Assembly: GCA_037442205.1 (NCBI GenBank)
Contig: JBBIQS010000106.1
Location: 1-26,192 of the forward strand
Direction of reading: 5' to 3'
DNA length: 26,192 nucleotides
Source: JBBIQS01 sp037442205
Lineage (GTDB): Bacteria; Myxococcota; Myxococcia; Myxococcales; UBA5297
Part shown: piece by piece, positions 1-8,481 of the stretch
How positions within the stretch are numbered: the stretch's first letter is position 1
Layout: each line of letters begins with the position of its first letter
Position numbers and translations under genes: made by a program
The notes under the pieces: generated by a model
What the model was told of the DNA's origin: nothing
Seen by the model: the letters and a program-made list of their open reading frames with translations, nothing else
The model's database searches: none

Positions 1-1434
1 CTCCCACCGATGCGCGCTCCGGCGCCTGTCGCCCCGGCGGCACCAGCCCCCGCGCCGGCCCCGGCTCCGATTGCGCCCTCGCCCGCCGTCGCCCCGGCCT
101 CCGACGACCTGGGCTCCATGTCCTGGGACATGAGCTTCGACGGAGCTCCGGCCGCGGCCTCGCCCCAGCCGGCGATCCAGCCTCCGGCGCCTTCCGCCCC
201 GGCGCCGGCCCCGGTCGCCGCCGCTGCCCCGCCTCCCGAGCCGCAGGCCCCGGCCGCGCGGCCGATGCAGGTGACGCCCGCCGAGCCTGCGCCCGTTCCT
301 CCGGCGGTGCAGGCGGCCCCTCCGGCTGCCGCGGTGGAGCTGTCTCCGCCTGGACCCAGCGAAGTCGCGGCATCGGCTCCGCCCGCGGAACCCGCCGCCG
401 AGCCAGCCCAGGCTGCCGCGGAAGAGGCTGTCTTCACTCAGGAATATCCGATTCCCGAACCGGCCGCCGCCAATCTCGACGCGTCCGCGGGCGGCGAGCC
501 CATTCCCGCCGATTCCGAGCCGCCACCTCCGGCCGCGGACTTCATTCCAGCTTCTCAAAGCCCCGCCGAGGCGATCGCGCAGCCCGGGCTCGACCTCCCC
601 AGCGAGCCGGCCGAGGAGGGTTCCGCGATCCAGACCTCGCTCGCGGAGATGGCCGCGGATTATGGCTCCTACTCGCCCACTCTCGATGCCGGCGGCGAGC
701 AACTGGAGCTCGCGACGCCGGCCGTGGAACCCCCTCCGGCCGAGCAGGCTTCCGCGGCCCCAGGAGCGCCTCCCGCCGAGGCGGCTCCCGAGGCCTTCGC
801 CGCCCCCGAGCTGCCGCCCCCAGCCGAGTCGGTCCCCGCCGAGCCTGCGGCGCAGGAGCGCCCGTTCTCGTCGCTGTTCACCGCCGCCGACCCCGGCCCG
901 GACGCCGACGCCCCGCAGGAGGCCGAGCCCGAATACCAGCCCGCTCCGGGCATGCTCATGGTCGAGGAGCTGCTGGGGCGCGCCACCGACCGCGAGAAGA
1001 TCGCCGAGGCCCTCCTCTGGTTCTGCGAGGGGCGCTTCGCCTCGGCTGTGCTGTTCACGGTCAAGGGCGACCTGGCCGAGGCCTGGCGCGGCCTGGGCAA
1101 GGGCTTCGAGCGCGACCGGCTCAAGTCGCTGGCGGTGCCTCTCGACCAGCCCTCGCTGATGGCCGCCAGCCGCCAGCAGGGCACGCCCCTGATCTATGAG
1201 CGGCCGCTGCACGAAATCGACCGGCGGCTGCTGGCCTACGGCGGGCTGCACCCCCGCTCGCAGCTGGCGGTGGTTCCGGTGTCGGTCAAGGGCCAGGTGC
1301 TCTTCCTGCTGTGGGCCACCCGCGGCAGCTGGCCGCTGCGCGAGAACATCGCCGACGAGCTGGAGCGCATCTCCGATCGCGTCGCCCGGGCCTTCGAGCG
1401 GCTGCTGCTGTCGCACAAGACCTTCGTGCGGTAG
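1..1434 (+). CDS. Pro/Ala-rich protein with C-terminal GAF-like domain (5' partial)
   Basis: The reading frame is already open at the first base, so the ATG at 10 is probably internal and the true N-terminus lies outside the window. About 310 visible residues are low-complexity Pro/Ala/Glu sequence, with no recognisable fold, resembling the long flexible linkers common in myxobacterial proteins. From about residue 315 (counting from the ATG at 10) a compact region of about 160 residues begins. Its alternating helices and strands, a hydrophobic RSQLAVVPV strand and a final amphipathic helix look like a GAF-type sensor domain. No catalytic motif is visible. The stop is 12 bases from the stop of the convergent lipoprotein gene. 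The role is unknown; signalling or polar localisation is a guess. Confidence is high that it is coding and modest for the GAF assignment. Confidence 0.7.
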   Translation, partial: LPPMRAPAPVAPAAPAPAPAPAPIAPSPAVAPASDDLGSMSWDMSFDGAPAAASPQPAIQPPAPSAPAPAPVAAAAPPPEPQAPAARPMQVTPAEPAPVPPAVQAAPPAAAVELSPPGPSEVAASAPPAEPAAEPAQAAAEEAVFTQEYPIPEPAAANLDASAGGEPIPADSEPPPPAADFIPASQSPAEAIAQPGLDLPSEPAEEGSAIQTSLAEMAADYGSYSPTLDAGGEQLELATPAVEPPPAEQASAAPGAPPAEAAPEAFAAPELPPPAESVPAEPAAQERPFSSLFTAADPGPDADAPQEAEPEYQPAPGMLMVEELLGRATDREKIAEALLWFCEGRFASAVLFTVKGDLAEAWRGLGKGFERDRLKSLAVPLDQPSLMAASRQQGTPLIYERPLHEIDRRLLAYGGLHPRSQLAVVPVSVKGQVLFLLWATRGSWPLRENIADELERISDRVARAFERLLLSHKTFVR

Positions 1435-1446
1435 CGGGGCCGCAGC

Positions 1447-3504
1447 TCAGGGCGCCAGCCGCACCAAGAACAGGTCGTCCAGGCCGGGCGCCGGATTGGT
1501 GAACCCGGGGAAGGCGCTGTCGGTGAAGCCGACGGCGTAGAGGGTCCCGTTGGGGCCCCGGGCGACGGCGACCAACCCCTCGAGCCCGTCCGCCCCGACC
1601 ATGCGCGTCCGGCTCGTCTGACGCACTCCAGAGAGGTACTGCAGCACGAAGCCGTCGTCCCTGCCCTGGATCGGCTTCTGGTCCAGCGGATCGGCGGTCT
1701 GTCCGACCACGGTCGCCATGCCGGTGGCGTCCAGCGAAACGGCGTGCGCCGCCTGCTGCCCGCCCCCGCCAAGCTGGTCGGTCGACCGAACCTTGCCGGT
1801 CTGGTCCACAAAGGCGATCAGCACGTCGGTCAGGCCGAGGTTGGTGACCGGGGGGAAGCTGCCAAAGGTCATCCCCACCGCGATCTCCATCCCGGAGGAG
1901 TCCACGGTCACGCTGCTGAATGTGTCCAACGCAGCGGTGCCCAGCTGGTAGCTGTAGACCTGCTTGCCGTCAGGATCCAGGCAGATGCCGAACGCGTCCT
2001 CTCCGCCGGCGTTGGCGCTTGCCACCGCCCCCGCGGTCGATCCGACGAGGTGCACCCGGCTCGAGGAGTCCACCGCAATCGCCTGCACCCGGTCGTCGGC
2101 GGAGCTGCCCACCTGCTTGAGCCAGACCCTGGCGCCCGTCGCCGGGTCGAGCCGCGCCGCCCACCCGTCCGCGCCGCCCAGGGCTCCGGCCAGGTCGGCG
2201 CGGGTGGTGCCCGCCACGAAGACGCCCAGCGGAGAGACCGCGATTCCGGTTCCCCAGACCCGCTGGCCGGCCGAGTCGATCACCTGGTGCCAACGCTCGG
2301 TCCCGCCGGGGTCGTAGGAGACCACGAAGGCGCTGGTGACGCCGACCGCACCGAAGAGGTTCCCGTCGGTGACACCCACCACGTAGAGATTGCCGGAGCT
2401 GTCCAGGGCGATTCCGTTGGCGGCATCAACCATGGTGCTGGCCAGCATCTTGGTCCAGAGGATGGTTCCGTCGGAGCCGACCTTGACCAGGATCGCGTCG
2501 TCGTCGTTCTTGGGGCTGGCGAGCTTTCCCAGCTCGCTGTCGCTCGAGCCAACCACATAGATGTTGCCCGAGGCATCTACCGCCACCCCGCCGGCCTCGT
2601 CCAACCCCGCCCCGCCCAGCTGCAGGATCCCCAGCCAGCTGCAGCTCAACCCGTCGCCGCTGTAGCCCCCCTTGCAACTGCAGGAGCGCGAGCCCGGGGT
2701 GTTGGTGCAGGTCGCGTGCGGGTCGCAGCCGCCGTTGTTGGTCTGGCACTCGTCGATGTCGGTGCAGCTCTTGCCGTCGCCCGAGTAGCCGGAGGGACAG
2801 GTGCAGGTGGCGCCGCCGTGGCCGGCCACGCAGCTGGCAATCGTCGCGCAGCCTCCGTGGTTGACCAGGCAGACGTCGGGATCGCAGGTCAGCCCGTCGC
2901 CGACCCAACCGCTCTGGCAGCTGCAGCTGCGCGAGCCGGGGGTGTTCAGGCAGTCAGCGTGGGCGTCGCATCCGCCGTTGGCGGTCAGGCACTCGTCGAC
3001 GTCGGCGCAGCTGCGGCCGTCGCCGGCGTAGCCCGGCTTGCAGTCGCAGCGATGGCTGCCGACCAGGTTGGTGCAGGTGGCGTTTGCATCGCAGCCGCCG
3101 CGGTTGGTCTGGCACTCGTCCACGTCGGCGCAGGCCAGGCCGCTGCCGGCGAAGCCGCTCTTGCAAGTGCAGGAGCGCACTCCGGAATTGGGCTCGGCGC
3201 AGGCGGCGTTCGGATCGCAGCCGCCGTTGTTGCGCGAGCAGAGCGGCGCGCAGCGTCCGCTGCTGCAGACCTTGCTGGCGCAGTCCGCATCCTCAAAGCA
3301 GGCGCTGTCCGCCAGGCAGGCGTGGCAGGTGAGCCCACCGCAGTCGATGTCCGACTCGTCGTTGTCCAGCAGACCGTTGCCGCAGCAGTCGGCGCCGGCG
3401 CAGGCGTAGCGGCCGTCGGCGGGAAAGCCGGGGCAGCCCGCCGCGGTCGCCATCAAGAGGATTGCCAGGAGCCGTTGGGCCATCGCCGTCTCGCTCGCGC
3501 TCAT
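1447..3504 (-). CDS. EGF-repeat and beta-propeller lipoprotein
   Basis: About 685 residues. A short hydrophobic signal (RLLAILLMATAAGC) ends at a lipobox cysteine, Cys24, predicting a lipid-anchored, externally displayed protein. A Cys-rich segment (about 35-88) is followed by five EGF-like modules (about 89-125, 129-167, 170-207, 212-247, 251-288). Several begin with the DVDEC or DIDEC calcium-binding EGF signature. From about 297 to the end run repeats of the type AVDSSGNIYVVG, typical of SBBP-like beta-propeller blades. The first ATG (3504) overlaps the stop of the upstream gene as TGATG, suggesting translational coupling. A second ATG at 3483 has a GAGCGAGA stretch upstream and would give a shorter signal peptide, so the start is not settled. 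Likely an adhesive or ligand-binding surface protein; the ligand cannot be told from sequence. Confidence 0.88.
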   Translation of the reverse strand: MSASETAMAQRLLAILLMATAAGCPGFPADGRYACAGADCCGNGLLDNDESDIDCGGLTCHACLADSACFEDADCASKVCSSGRCAPLCSRNNGGCDPNAACAEPNSGVRSCTCKSGFAGSGLACADVDECQTNRGGCDANATCTNLVGSHRCDCKPGYAGDGRSCADVDECLTANGGCDAHADCLNTPGSRSCSCQSGWVGDGLTCDPDVCLVNHGGCATIASCVAGHGGATCTCPSGYSGDGKSCTDIDECQTNNGGCDPHATCTNTPGSRSCSCKGGYSGDGLSCSWLGILQLGGAGLDEAGGVAVDASGNIYVVGSSDSELGKLASPKNDDDAILVKVGSDGTILWTKMLASTMVDAANGIALDSSGNLYVVGVTDGNLFGAVGVTSAFVVSYDPGGTERWHQVIDSAGQRVWGTGIAVSPLGVFVAGTTRADLAGALGGADGWAARLDPATGARVWLKQVGSSADDRVQAIAVDSSSRVHLVGSTAGAVASANAGGEDAFGICLDPDGKQVYSYQLGTAALDTFSSVTVDSSGMEIAVGMTFGSFPPVTNLGLTDVLIAFVDQTGKVRSTDQLGGGGQQAAHAVSLDATGMATVVGQTADPLDQKPIQGRDDGFVLQYLSGVRQTSRTRMVGADGLEGLVAVARGPNGTLYAVGFTDSAFPGFTNPAPGLDDLFLVRLAP

Positions 3505-4364
3505 CAGTAGTGGAAGGCCGCGCTCACGCCGGCCGAGCCGGGGAGCAAGGAGACGCCGACGCTGGCCTCGCCCGAGGGCCACAGCAGCCGCGAGGCCGAC
3601 CAGCCTCCCAGCGCCACGCCCGCGCCGATCAACCCCAGGCCCAGGCCGGCGCGCATCCGCGCGGTGTCGGCGTCCTCGCGGGTCACCGTCGGGTTGCGAG
3701 TCTGGCTCCCCTTCTGGAACTCGGACCAGGTGGACCAGGCGCTGCCCATCAGCACCGCGCCGCCGCCGGCGGCCAGGATGCCGGCGCCGAGCATGGTCCA
3801 GTTGAGCGGATCGCCGCGCACCCGCGAGCGGGCCTGCTGCTGGGCCACCGGGCCGTTGGGGACCAGCACCCCGCCCAGCTCGCGCACGATGCGCCTGGCG
3901 GCGGGGACCAATTCCTCGGGGCGCTCGAAGTTCTGCGCCGCCCGCGCCGCCGGGCGGACGTGGGCCATCTCCAGCACCACCATCGACAGCACCCAGGTCC
4001 CGCCGACCTTGGAGCACTCGCTGATCACCAGGTAGTCGACGCCCAGCGCTCCGCCCGCCTCGGCGATGCAGTTCGAGTCGTCGCAGCCCAGGAGCTTGCG
4101 CTCGCGATCGAAGCCCAGCAGCGAGCGCAGCTCGGCGCCGCTGATGGCTTGCATCCCGTAGCTGGAAAGCTCGGCAGCCACCAGCGAGGTCAGCCCTTCG
4201 ATCTCCTTGGGCGAAACCGAGCCGAGGGCCTTGGGCTCCAGCACGGCGGCCTTGGGTATGCGCCCGCGAGCCCCGGTCGGCCGAAACCCCGGCTCCGCCG
4301 CCGCCCAGGCCGCACTCGAAGCGAGGAGAACCACCGCCAGCACCAGCTTCGACGAGAGCGCCAC
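3504..4364 (-). CDS. Exported protein with TolB/CsgG-like N-terminal region and two membrane segments
   Basis: 286 residues from a GTG start placed 8 bases after a clear GGAGG (4372-4376). An N-terminal signal peptide ends near AAWAAAEP (about residue 23). The next 130 residues include LLGCDDSNCIAEAGGALGVDYLV, interrupted here only for illustration: key features are Cys94, Cys99 and the alternating strand/helix pattern seen in CsgG/TolB-N-like domains of myxobacterial envelope proteins. Two hydrophobic Gly/Ala-rich segments follow (about 188-206 and 239-258). It is the first gene of a two-gene operon; its TGA overlaps the ATG of the EGF-repeat lipoprotein, so the two are probably made together and may act together in the envelope. 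No enzymatic motif is visible. The fold assignment is by pattern only. Confidence 0.75.
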   Translation of the reverse strand: MALSSKLVLAVVLLASSAAWAAAEPGFRPTGARGRIPKAAVLEPKALGSVSPKEIEGLTSLVAAELSSYGMQAISGAELRSLLGFDRERKLLGCDDSNCIAEAGGALGVDYLVISECSKVGGTWVLSMVVLEMAHVRPAARAAQNFERPEELVPAARRIVRELGGVLVPNGPVAQQQARSRVRGDPLNWTMLGAGILAAGGGAVLMGSAWSTWSEFQKGSQTRNPTVTREDADTARMRAGLGLGLIGAGVALGGWSASRLLWPSGEASVGVSLLPGSAGVSAAFHY

Positions 4365-4387
4365 CGCCGTTGCCTCCGATGGACTCG

Positions 4388-4416
4388 ACTCTCAGTTACC
4401 GCGAATGTGTTGTCAA
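4388..4416 (-). promoter_or_regulatory. Candidate sigma-70 promoter of the TolB-like/EGF lipoprotein operon
   Basis: On the minus strand a perfect TTGACA -35 element lies at 4416-4411. With a 17-base spacer the -10 position falls on GAGAGT (4393-4388), a poor match to TATAAT. Transcription would begin about 20 bases before the GTG at 4364, just upstream of its GGAGG. The -35 is convincing and the -10 is not. Confidence 0.4.
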
Positions 4417-4491
4417 TCGCGCATCGGCGAGCGTGGCGTCAGCCTCGGATGTTAGTCTGCCGGCCACCTTTGGATGGAGGTCGTCAGGTCG

Positions 4492-6207
4492 ATGCGCTGG
4501 GTGCTTCCCGTCGAAAATCGGTCCCAGGCCGAGCTGATCGCCCGCGAGCTGTCGCTCCATCCGGTGTGCGCCGGGGTGCTGGTGGCGCGGGGCTACGAGA
4601 CGGCGGAAGCGGCCAGCCGGCTGTTCCAGGTCTCGCTGGCCGACCTCCCCGATCCGCGCAAGCTGCCGGGGATGGACGCGGCGGTGGAGCGGCTGTGCCG
4701 GGCGCTGGCCGGCGGCGAGAAGATCACCTGCTACGGCGACTACGACGTCGACGGGGTCACCGCCACCGCGCAGCTCTACACCTTCCTCAAGGCGCTGGGC
4801 GCCAAGGTGGCCAGCTACCTGCCGCACCGGCTGGAGGAGGGCTACGGGCTCAATCGCGAGGCGGTGGAGAAGCTGGCCGCCGACGGCACCCGGATCCTGG
4901 TGAGCCTGGACTGCGGAGTGACGGCGGTCGAGGAAGTGAAGCGGGCGCGCGAGCTGGGGATGGAGGTGATCGTCATCGACCACCACCAGCCGGGCCCGTC
5001 GGTCCCCGAGGCGCTGGCGGTGCTCGATCCGCACTTGCCTGGCAACGACTTCCCGGCCAAGGAGGCCTGCGCGGCGGGGCTGACCTTCCTGGTGATGATG
5101 GCGCTGCGCCGGCGGCTGCGCGAAACGGGATTCTTTGCCGGCCGAAGCGAGCCGAATCTCAAGGAATTCCTGGATCTTGCCGCGCTGGGAACCATCGCCG
5201 ACGTGGTGCCGCTGACCGGGCTCAACCGGGTCCTGGTCAAGCACGGGCTGGCGGAGATCGCCGCCGGGAAGCGGCTGGGCGTACGGGCGCTGAAGGAGAC
5301 CAGCGGCTTCGCCGCCACGGCGCCGCTGAGCGCGGGCCAGGTGGCCTTCCGGCTGGCACCGCGGATCAACGCCGCCGGGCGGCTGGCGGCGGCGCAGGCC
5401 GGGCTCGAGCTGCTGACCACCTCCGACCCCGGGCGCGCGGCGCTGCTGGCGCGCCAGCTCGACGAATCGAATACCGAGCGGCAGCAGTTGGAGAAGCGGA
5501 TCCTCGGCGAGGCGCTCGAGCAGGCCGAGCAGCTGGGTGGCCAGCAGGCGCGAGGGCTGGTGCTGGCTTCCGCGGGCTGGCATCCGGGAGTGATCGGGAT
5601 CGTGGCGGCGCGAGTGGTGGAGCGCTTCCACCGGCCGACCTTCGTGGTGGCGCTCGAGGGCGGCAAGGGAAAGGGCTCAGGGCGGAGCATCGAGGGATTT
5701 CATCTGCACGAGGCGCTGCAGCACTGCGCCCAGCACCTCACGCGCTTCGGCGGACACCGGCACGCCGCCGGGCTGTCGATCGAGGAAGAGGCGGTGCCCT
5801 CCTTCCGCGCGGCCTTCGACGCGCTGGCGCGGGAGCGGCTGGCACCTGAGTTCCTCGAGCCGCGCTGCCGGATCGACGCCCTGGTCGATCCCTCGCAGTT
5901 GGATCAGCTGCTGGCGGCGTCGCTGGAGCGGCTGGCCCCGTTCGGCGCCGGAAATCCGGAGCCGGTGCTAGCGGCGCTGGGCCTGAGCGGCAACGCCCGG
6001 GTGCTGACCTCCAAGACCGGCGGCGCCGGACACCTCAAGCTGTCGCTCGACGGCGCCCGCTCCCTGGACGTGATCGGGTTCGGGCTGGCCGAGCAGGCCG
6101 AGCTCGCCCGCGACAGCTTCGACGCCGCCTTCCACCTCGGCGTCGACGAGTGGAACGGCAAGCAGCGCCTGTCGCTCAAGCTCAAGACGCTGCGCGCCGC
6201 TCAATAG
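4492..6207 (+). CDS. recJ: Single-stranded-DNA-specific exonuclease RecJ
   Basis: 571 residues, the normal size for RecJ, the 5'-3' single-strand exonuclease used in recombination and mismatch and base-excision repair. DHH-family motifs are in order: GDYDVDG (82-88), LDCG (139-142), DHH (163-165), LGTIADVVPL (232-241) and, in the DHHA1 domain, FGGHRHAAGLS (419-429). A C-terminal OB-like region follows. The start at 4492 (MRWVLP) has GGAGG at 4476-4480, 11 bases upstream. An ATG at 4474 would add six residues but lies upstream of that GGAGG, so I prefer 4492. It diverges from the TolB-like/EGF operon and converges with the YHS gene, only 12 bases away. All metal ligands appear present, so it should be active. 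Confidence 0.96.
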   Translation: MRWVLPVENRSQAELIARELSLHPVCAGVLVARGYETAEAASRLFQVSLADLPDPRKLPGMDAAVERLCRALAGGEKITCYGDYDVDGVTATAQLYTFLKALGAKVASYLPHRLEEGYGLNREAVEKLAADGTRILVSLDCGVTAVEEVKRARELGMEVIVIDHHQPGPSVPEALAVLDPHLPGNDFPAKEACAAGLTFLVMMALRRRLRETGFFAGRSEPNLKEFLDLAALGTIADVVPLTGLNRVLVKHGLAEIAAGKRLGVRALKETSGFAATAPLSAGQVAFRLAPRINAAGRLAAAQAGLELLTTSDPGRAALLARQLDESNTERQQLEKRILGEALEQAEQLGGQQARGLVLASAGWHPGVIGIVAARVVERFHRPTFVVALEGGKGKGSGRSIEGFHLHEALQHCAQHLTRFGGHRHAAGLSIEEEAVPSFRAAFDALARERLAPEFLEPRCRIDALVDPSQLDQLLAASLERLAPFGAGNPEPVLAALGLSGNARVLTSKTGGAGHLKLSLDGARSLDVIGFGLAEQAELARDSFDAAFHLGVDEWNGKQRLSLKLKTLRAAQ

Positions 6208-6219
6208 GCAGCCGACCGC

Positions 6220-6423
6220 TCAGGCCAGGCCCCAGCGCACCCGTCCCTTGGACAGCAGCGCTCCGACCTTGGCCAGCTCGTGGATCCGCAGCCGCTCCGC
6301 CTCGTGCTCGAAGGCGGTCTTGCAGCGGTCCGAGCAGAAGAAGTAGCGCTTCTTCTTGTACTCGAAGGTCGGCGTCCCGGCCCCAGAGGTGACCTTCTTC
6401 CCACAGATCGGGTCGTAGTCCAT
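6220..6423 (-). CDS. Small YHS-domain metal-binding protein
   Basis: 67 residues starting MDYDPICGKK. The YHS/TRASH-type signature is complete: DPICG with Cys7, then YFFCSDRC giving Cys30 and Cys34 after aromatic residues. Such domains bind a transition metal (copper, zinc or iron) and occur in metallochaperones, sensors and P-type ATPases. Here the domain stands alone, with a short basic C-terminus. The start at 6423 is supported by an AGGGGGGAG ribosome-binding site about 10 bases upstream. The same frame stays open further upstream to about 6633, but that stretch is Arg/Lys/Pro-rich, shows no domain and lies beyond the binding site, so I leave it out. It converges with recJ. The physiological metal is unknown. 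Confidence 0.85.
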   Translation of the reverse strand: MDYDPICGKKVTSGAGTPTFEYKKKRYFFCSDRCKTAFEHEAERLRIHELAKVGALLSKGRVRWGLA

Positions 6424-6892
6424 CGCGAGCACGCTCCCCCCTGTCGACCAGCGCCCCTCTTTGTTCTTGGAACGGTTTGCAAGCAGGGGGCCGCGCCAAA
6501 CCCGGAAATCGACCGAATCTCGCCGCGCTGCGTCGAGTTTCCTCGGTCTCGTCGGCTTGGTCGGCTGGCCGTCTTTCCCTCGCGAAATCGCCGCCCCGAT
6601 CGCCAGCGTCTCTCCTCGGTTCCCTTCCCTCATCCCTGGCCGCGTTCCTCCGGCCGGCGCCTCTGGTGAGGGAGAAGCCGGGCGCCCATTCCGGAGCCCA
6701 GGGGCAGACCGGCGAACAGCCCACGCGTCGCCGCGTAGTCATCCCCCGATTCGTGAGACCTCAACCGAAGGAGAGGACCGAGGGCGTGACGGTAGGGGCG
6801 ACGGCGAAGGAGACCAAAGCAACCGGGTGAGGGCGGGAGGCGTCTCGCCAGCGAACTGATCCGCCACCGGAGAGAAAGTCTTTTCCGCTCGG
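6424..6892. other. Gene-free stretch of about 470 bases with an imperfect palindrome
   Basis: No supported gene is seen on either strand. Open frames exist but their products are Arg/Ser/Pro-rich, without domain patterns or ribosome-binding sites. Base use looks less codon-periodic than in neighbouring genes. An imperfect inverted repeat lies at about 6627-6672 (CCCTCA against TGAGGG outside, GGCCG against CGGCC inside). It could be a decayed dispersed palindromic repeat or leader DNA for the YHS gene. Nothing else was recognised. Confidence 0.45.
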
Positions 6893-7225
6893 TCAGCGAA
6901 ACTCGTAGCCGCACCAGGTGCAGCGGTCGCCCTTCTTCCCAGCCACGTCCTTGAGCACCGCCTTGCATCCGGGACAGGTCACCGCCGCCTGCCCCGAGAC
7001 CCGCGACGCCGAGAATCCCCGCTGCCGCAGCAGCTTGATCGCCCGCCGGTACTCGGCCAGCAGCCCGTCCTCCGGATTGAGCTGCCCACCCTGCTCCAGC
7101 TGCTCCAGCGCCGCGTCAATCGCCCAATCCATCACGTTCAGCACGTCGTTGAGGACCTGGGCCTTGGCCTTCATGTCCGTCAAGTCGCTGATCAAGACCG
7201 AGCTGATGTCGGAGTCGCGCCCCAT
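6893..7225 (-). CDS. Small zinc-ribbon protein of unknown function
   Basis: 110 residues from the ATG at 7225, chosen because a strong TGAGGA ribosome-binding site sits 6 bases upstream. Upstream starts (TTG 7258, ATG 7255) are in frame but have no such site. The first 70 residues are helical and charged. The C-terminus holds a CPGC...CTWCG pair, a four-cysteine zinc ribbon (CxxC-x16-CxxC). Nothing identifies a partner or substrate. A TATAGT sequence (7272-7267, minus strand) could be its -10 element, with no good -35. It diverges from the DapB-like operon. Regulatory or nucleic-acid-binding roles are common for such ribbons, but that is only a possibility here. Confidence 0.75.
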   Translation of the reverse strand: MGRDSDISSVLISDLTDMKAKAQVLNDVLNVMDWAIDAALEQLEQGGQLNPEDGLLAEYRRAIKLLRQRGFSASRVSGQAAVTCPGCKAVLKDVAGKKGDRCTWCGYEFR

Positions 7226-7311
7226 CTGATTCCTCACGATTGTGGACAGTCGCATCAAACCGGAAAACTATAGCGATTTCGCCAGGTTGAACACCTTCCC
7301 CGGGCCGAGCC

Positions 7312-7341
7312 TTGCGACCCGCTTCGGGGTTGAACTATAAG
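7312..7341 (+). promoter_or_regulatory. Candidate sigma-70 promoter for the DapB-like/dehydratase operon
   Basis: TTGCGA at 7312-7317 and TATAAG at 7336-7341 are separated by 18 bases, matching 4 of 6 and 5 of 6 consensus positions. Transcription would begin near 7348, about 110 bases before the ATG at 7459. The AT-rich hexamer stands out in otherwise GC-rich DNA. Confidence 0.5.
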
Positions 7342-7458
7342 CTGCCCCGCTTTGGTTCCAAGCGGACGGGCGCCGGTGTGGACGACACCATATCGCGCCA
7401 GCGGCCGTCGGGCGCAAGTGGGCGGGGGCGGCGGCTCCCGTGAGGCGGAGAGGTCAGG

Positions 7459-8454
7459 ATGGCGAACGGGTCCGGTTCAATCCCGGTGGCGATCATGGGC
7501 CTTGGCGCCATCGGCAGGCAGATCGCCCGCGCCGCCCTCAGCTCCAGCGAGCTCTCCCTGGTGGCGGCCATCGACAGCGCCCCCTCGCTGCGCGGCCTGC
7601 CGCTGAGCGAGCTGGTCCCCGGCGCCCCCGACAAGCTCCGCATCGAGTCCGATCCCGCCCGCGCCCTCAAAGCCCTGCGCGGCGGAGTGCTGCTGCACGC
7701 CACCGGCTCGCGCTTCTCCCAGGTCTATCCCGAGCTGGAGCAGGCCGCCCGCGCCGGGGTCCACGTGGTCTCCACCTGCGAGGAGCTGGCCTTCCCCTGG
7801 GCCACCGACGCCGAGAAGGCCGACCAGCTGGATCAGCTGGCCGCCAAGTCGGGGGCGAGCATCCTCGGGACCGGGGTCAACCCGGGCTTCGTCCTCGACC
7901 GGTTGGTGGCGGTGGCCGGGGCGGTGTGCGGCAAGGTGAAGAAGGTCCGCGCCCAGCGCACCGTCGACGCCTCCTCCCGCCGCGAGGCGCTGCGGCGCAA
8001 GATCGGGGTCGGGCTGTCCGAGGCCGAGTTCGACCGCAAGCTGGAGGCCGGCGAGCTGGGCCACGTCGGGCTCCTGGAGTCGGCCTGCCTGTGCGCCGAG
8101 GGCCTGGGGCTGCTGTGGGACGAGACCGACGAGGAGGCCCGGGCAGTGCTGGCCGACGAGAAGCTCGCGGGGCCGGTCAAGCTCGAGCCCGGACAGGTGG
8201 CCGGCATCTACCAGCGGGTGCGGCTCTTCCTCGAGGAGCGCGAGGTGGTCGATCTGGAGCTGACCATCGCCGCCGGGATCGACGATCCCGGCGATCGCAT
8301 CGAGCTCGACGCCGAGCCGAAGGTGGCGCTGGAGGTGAAGGGCGGATATCCGGGCGAGGAGTCGACCGCCTGGGCAGTGGTGAACGCCGCGCCGAGGGTG
8401 GCTGCGGCGGAGCCTGGACTCTTGACGGTGCTGGAGCTGCCCGCCGGCCGCTAG
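7459..8454 (+). CDS. DapB-like NAD(P)-dependent dehydrogenase (2,4-diaminopentanoate dehydrogenase-like)
   Basis: 331 residues. The N-terminus has a Rossmann nucleotide-binding loop, GLGAIG (about 14-19), inside VAIMGLGAIGRQIARAAL. The motif TGVNPGFVLD in the middle is typical of the branch of the dihydrodipicolinate-reductase superfamily that includes 2,4-diaminopentanoate dehydrogenase, rather than of true DapB. A GAGAGG ribosome-binding site precedes the ATG. Two MaoC-type dehydratase genes follow at 27- and 35-base gaps, so the three probably form one operon. The substrate is uncertain: an amino or imino acid oxidoreduction is likely from the family, but the neighbours suggest acyl metabolism. 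There is no sign of truncation. Confidence 0.8.
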   Translation: MANGSGSIPVAIMGLGAIGRQIARAALSSSELSLVAAIDSAPSLRGLPLSELVPGAPDKLRIESDPARALKALRGGVLLHATGSRFSQVYPELEQAARAGVHVVSTCEELAFPWATDAEKADQLDQLAAKSGASILGTGVNPGFVLDRLVAVAGAVCGKVKKVRAQRTVDASSRREALRRKIGVGLSEAEFDRKLEAGELGHVGLLESACLCAEGLGLLWDETDEEARAVLADEKLAGPVKLEPGQVAGIYQRVRLFLEEREVVDLELTIAAGIDDPGDRIELDAEPKVALEVKGGYPGEESTAWAVVNAAPRVAAAEPGLLTVLELPAGR

Positions 8455-8481
8455 GCCGAGAGCGGGTCACGGGGTGACGAG

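Noticed and set aside
2640..3240. Regular repeats within the EGF region considered as a CRISPR or tandem DNA repeat
   Set aside because: The repeats are protein modules of about 38-40 codons with diverged bases, not identical short repeats with unique spacers.
1744..3510. A long open frame on the plus strand opposite the EGF-repeat lipoprotein gene
   Set aside because: Its product is Val/Ala/Gly-rich and repetitive, exactly what the complement of Cys-rich EGF codons yields in GC-rich DNA; the minus frame has a signal peptide and clear domains.
3505..4017. Upstream extension of the EGF-repeat lipoprotein frame
   Set aside because: The added residues are Arg/Gly/Pro-rich and overlap the well-supported upstream gene in another frame; the signal peptide starts at 3504 or 3483.
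6461..6859. Open frames on the plus strand in the gene-free stretch
   Set aside because: Low-complexity Arg/Ser/Pro products, no ribosome-binding site, no recognisable domain.
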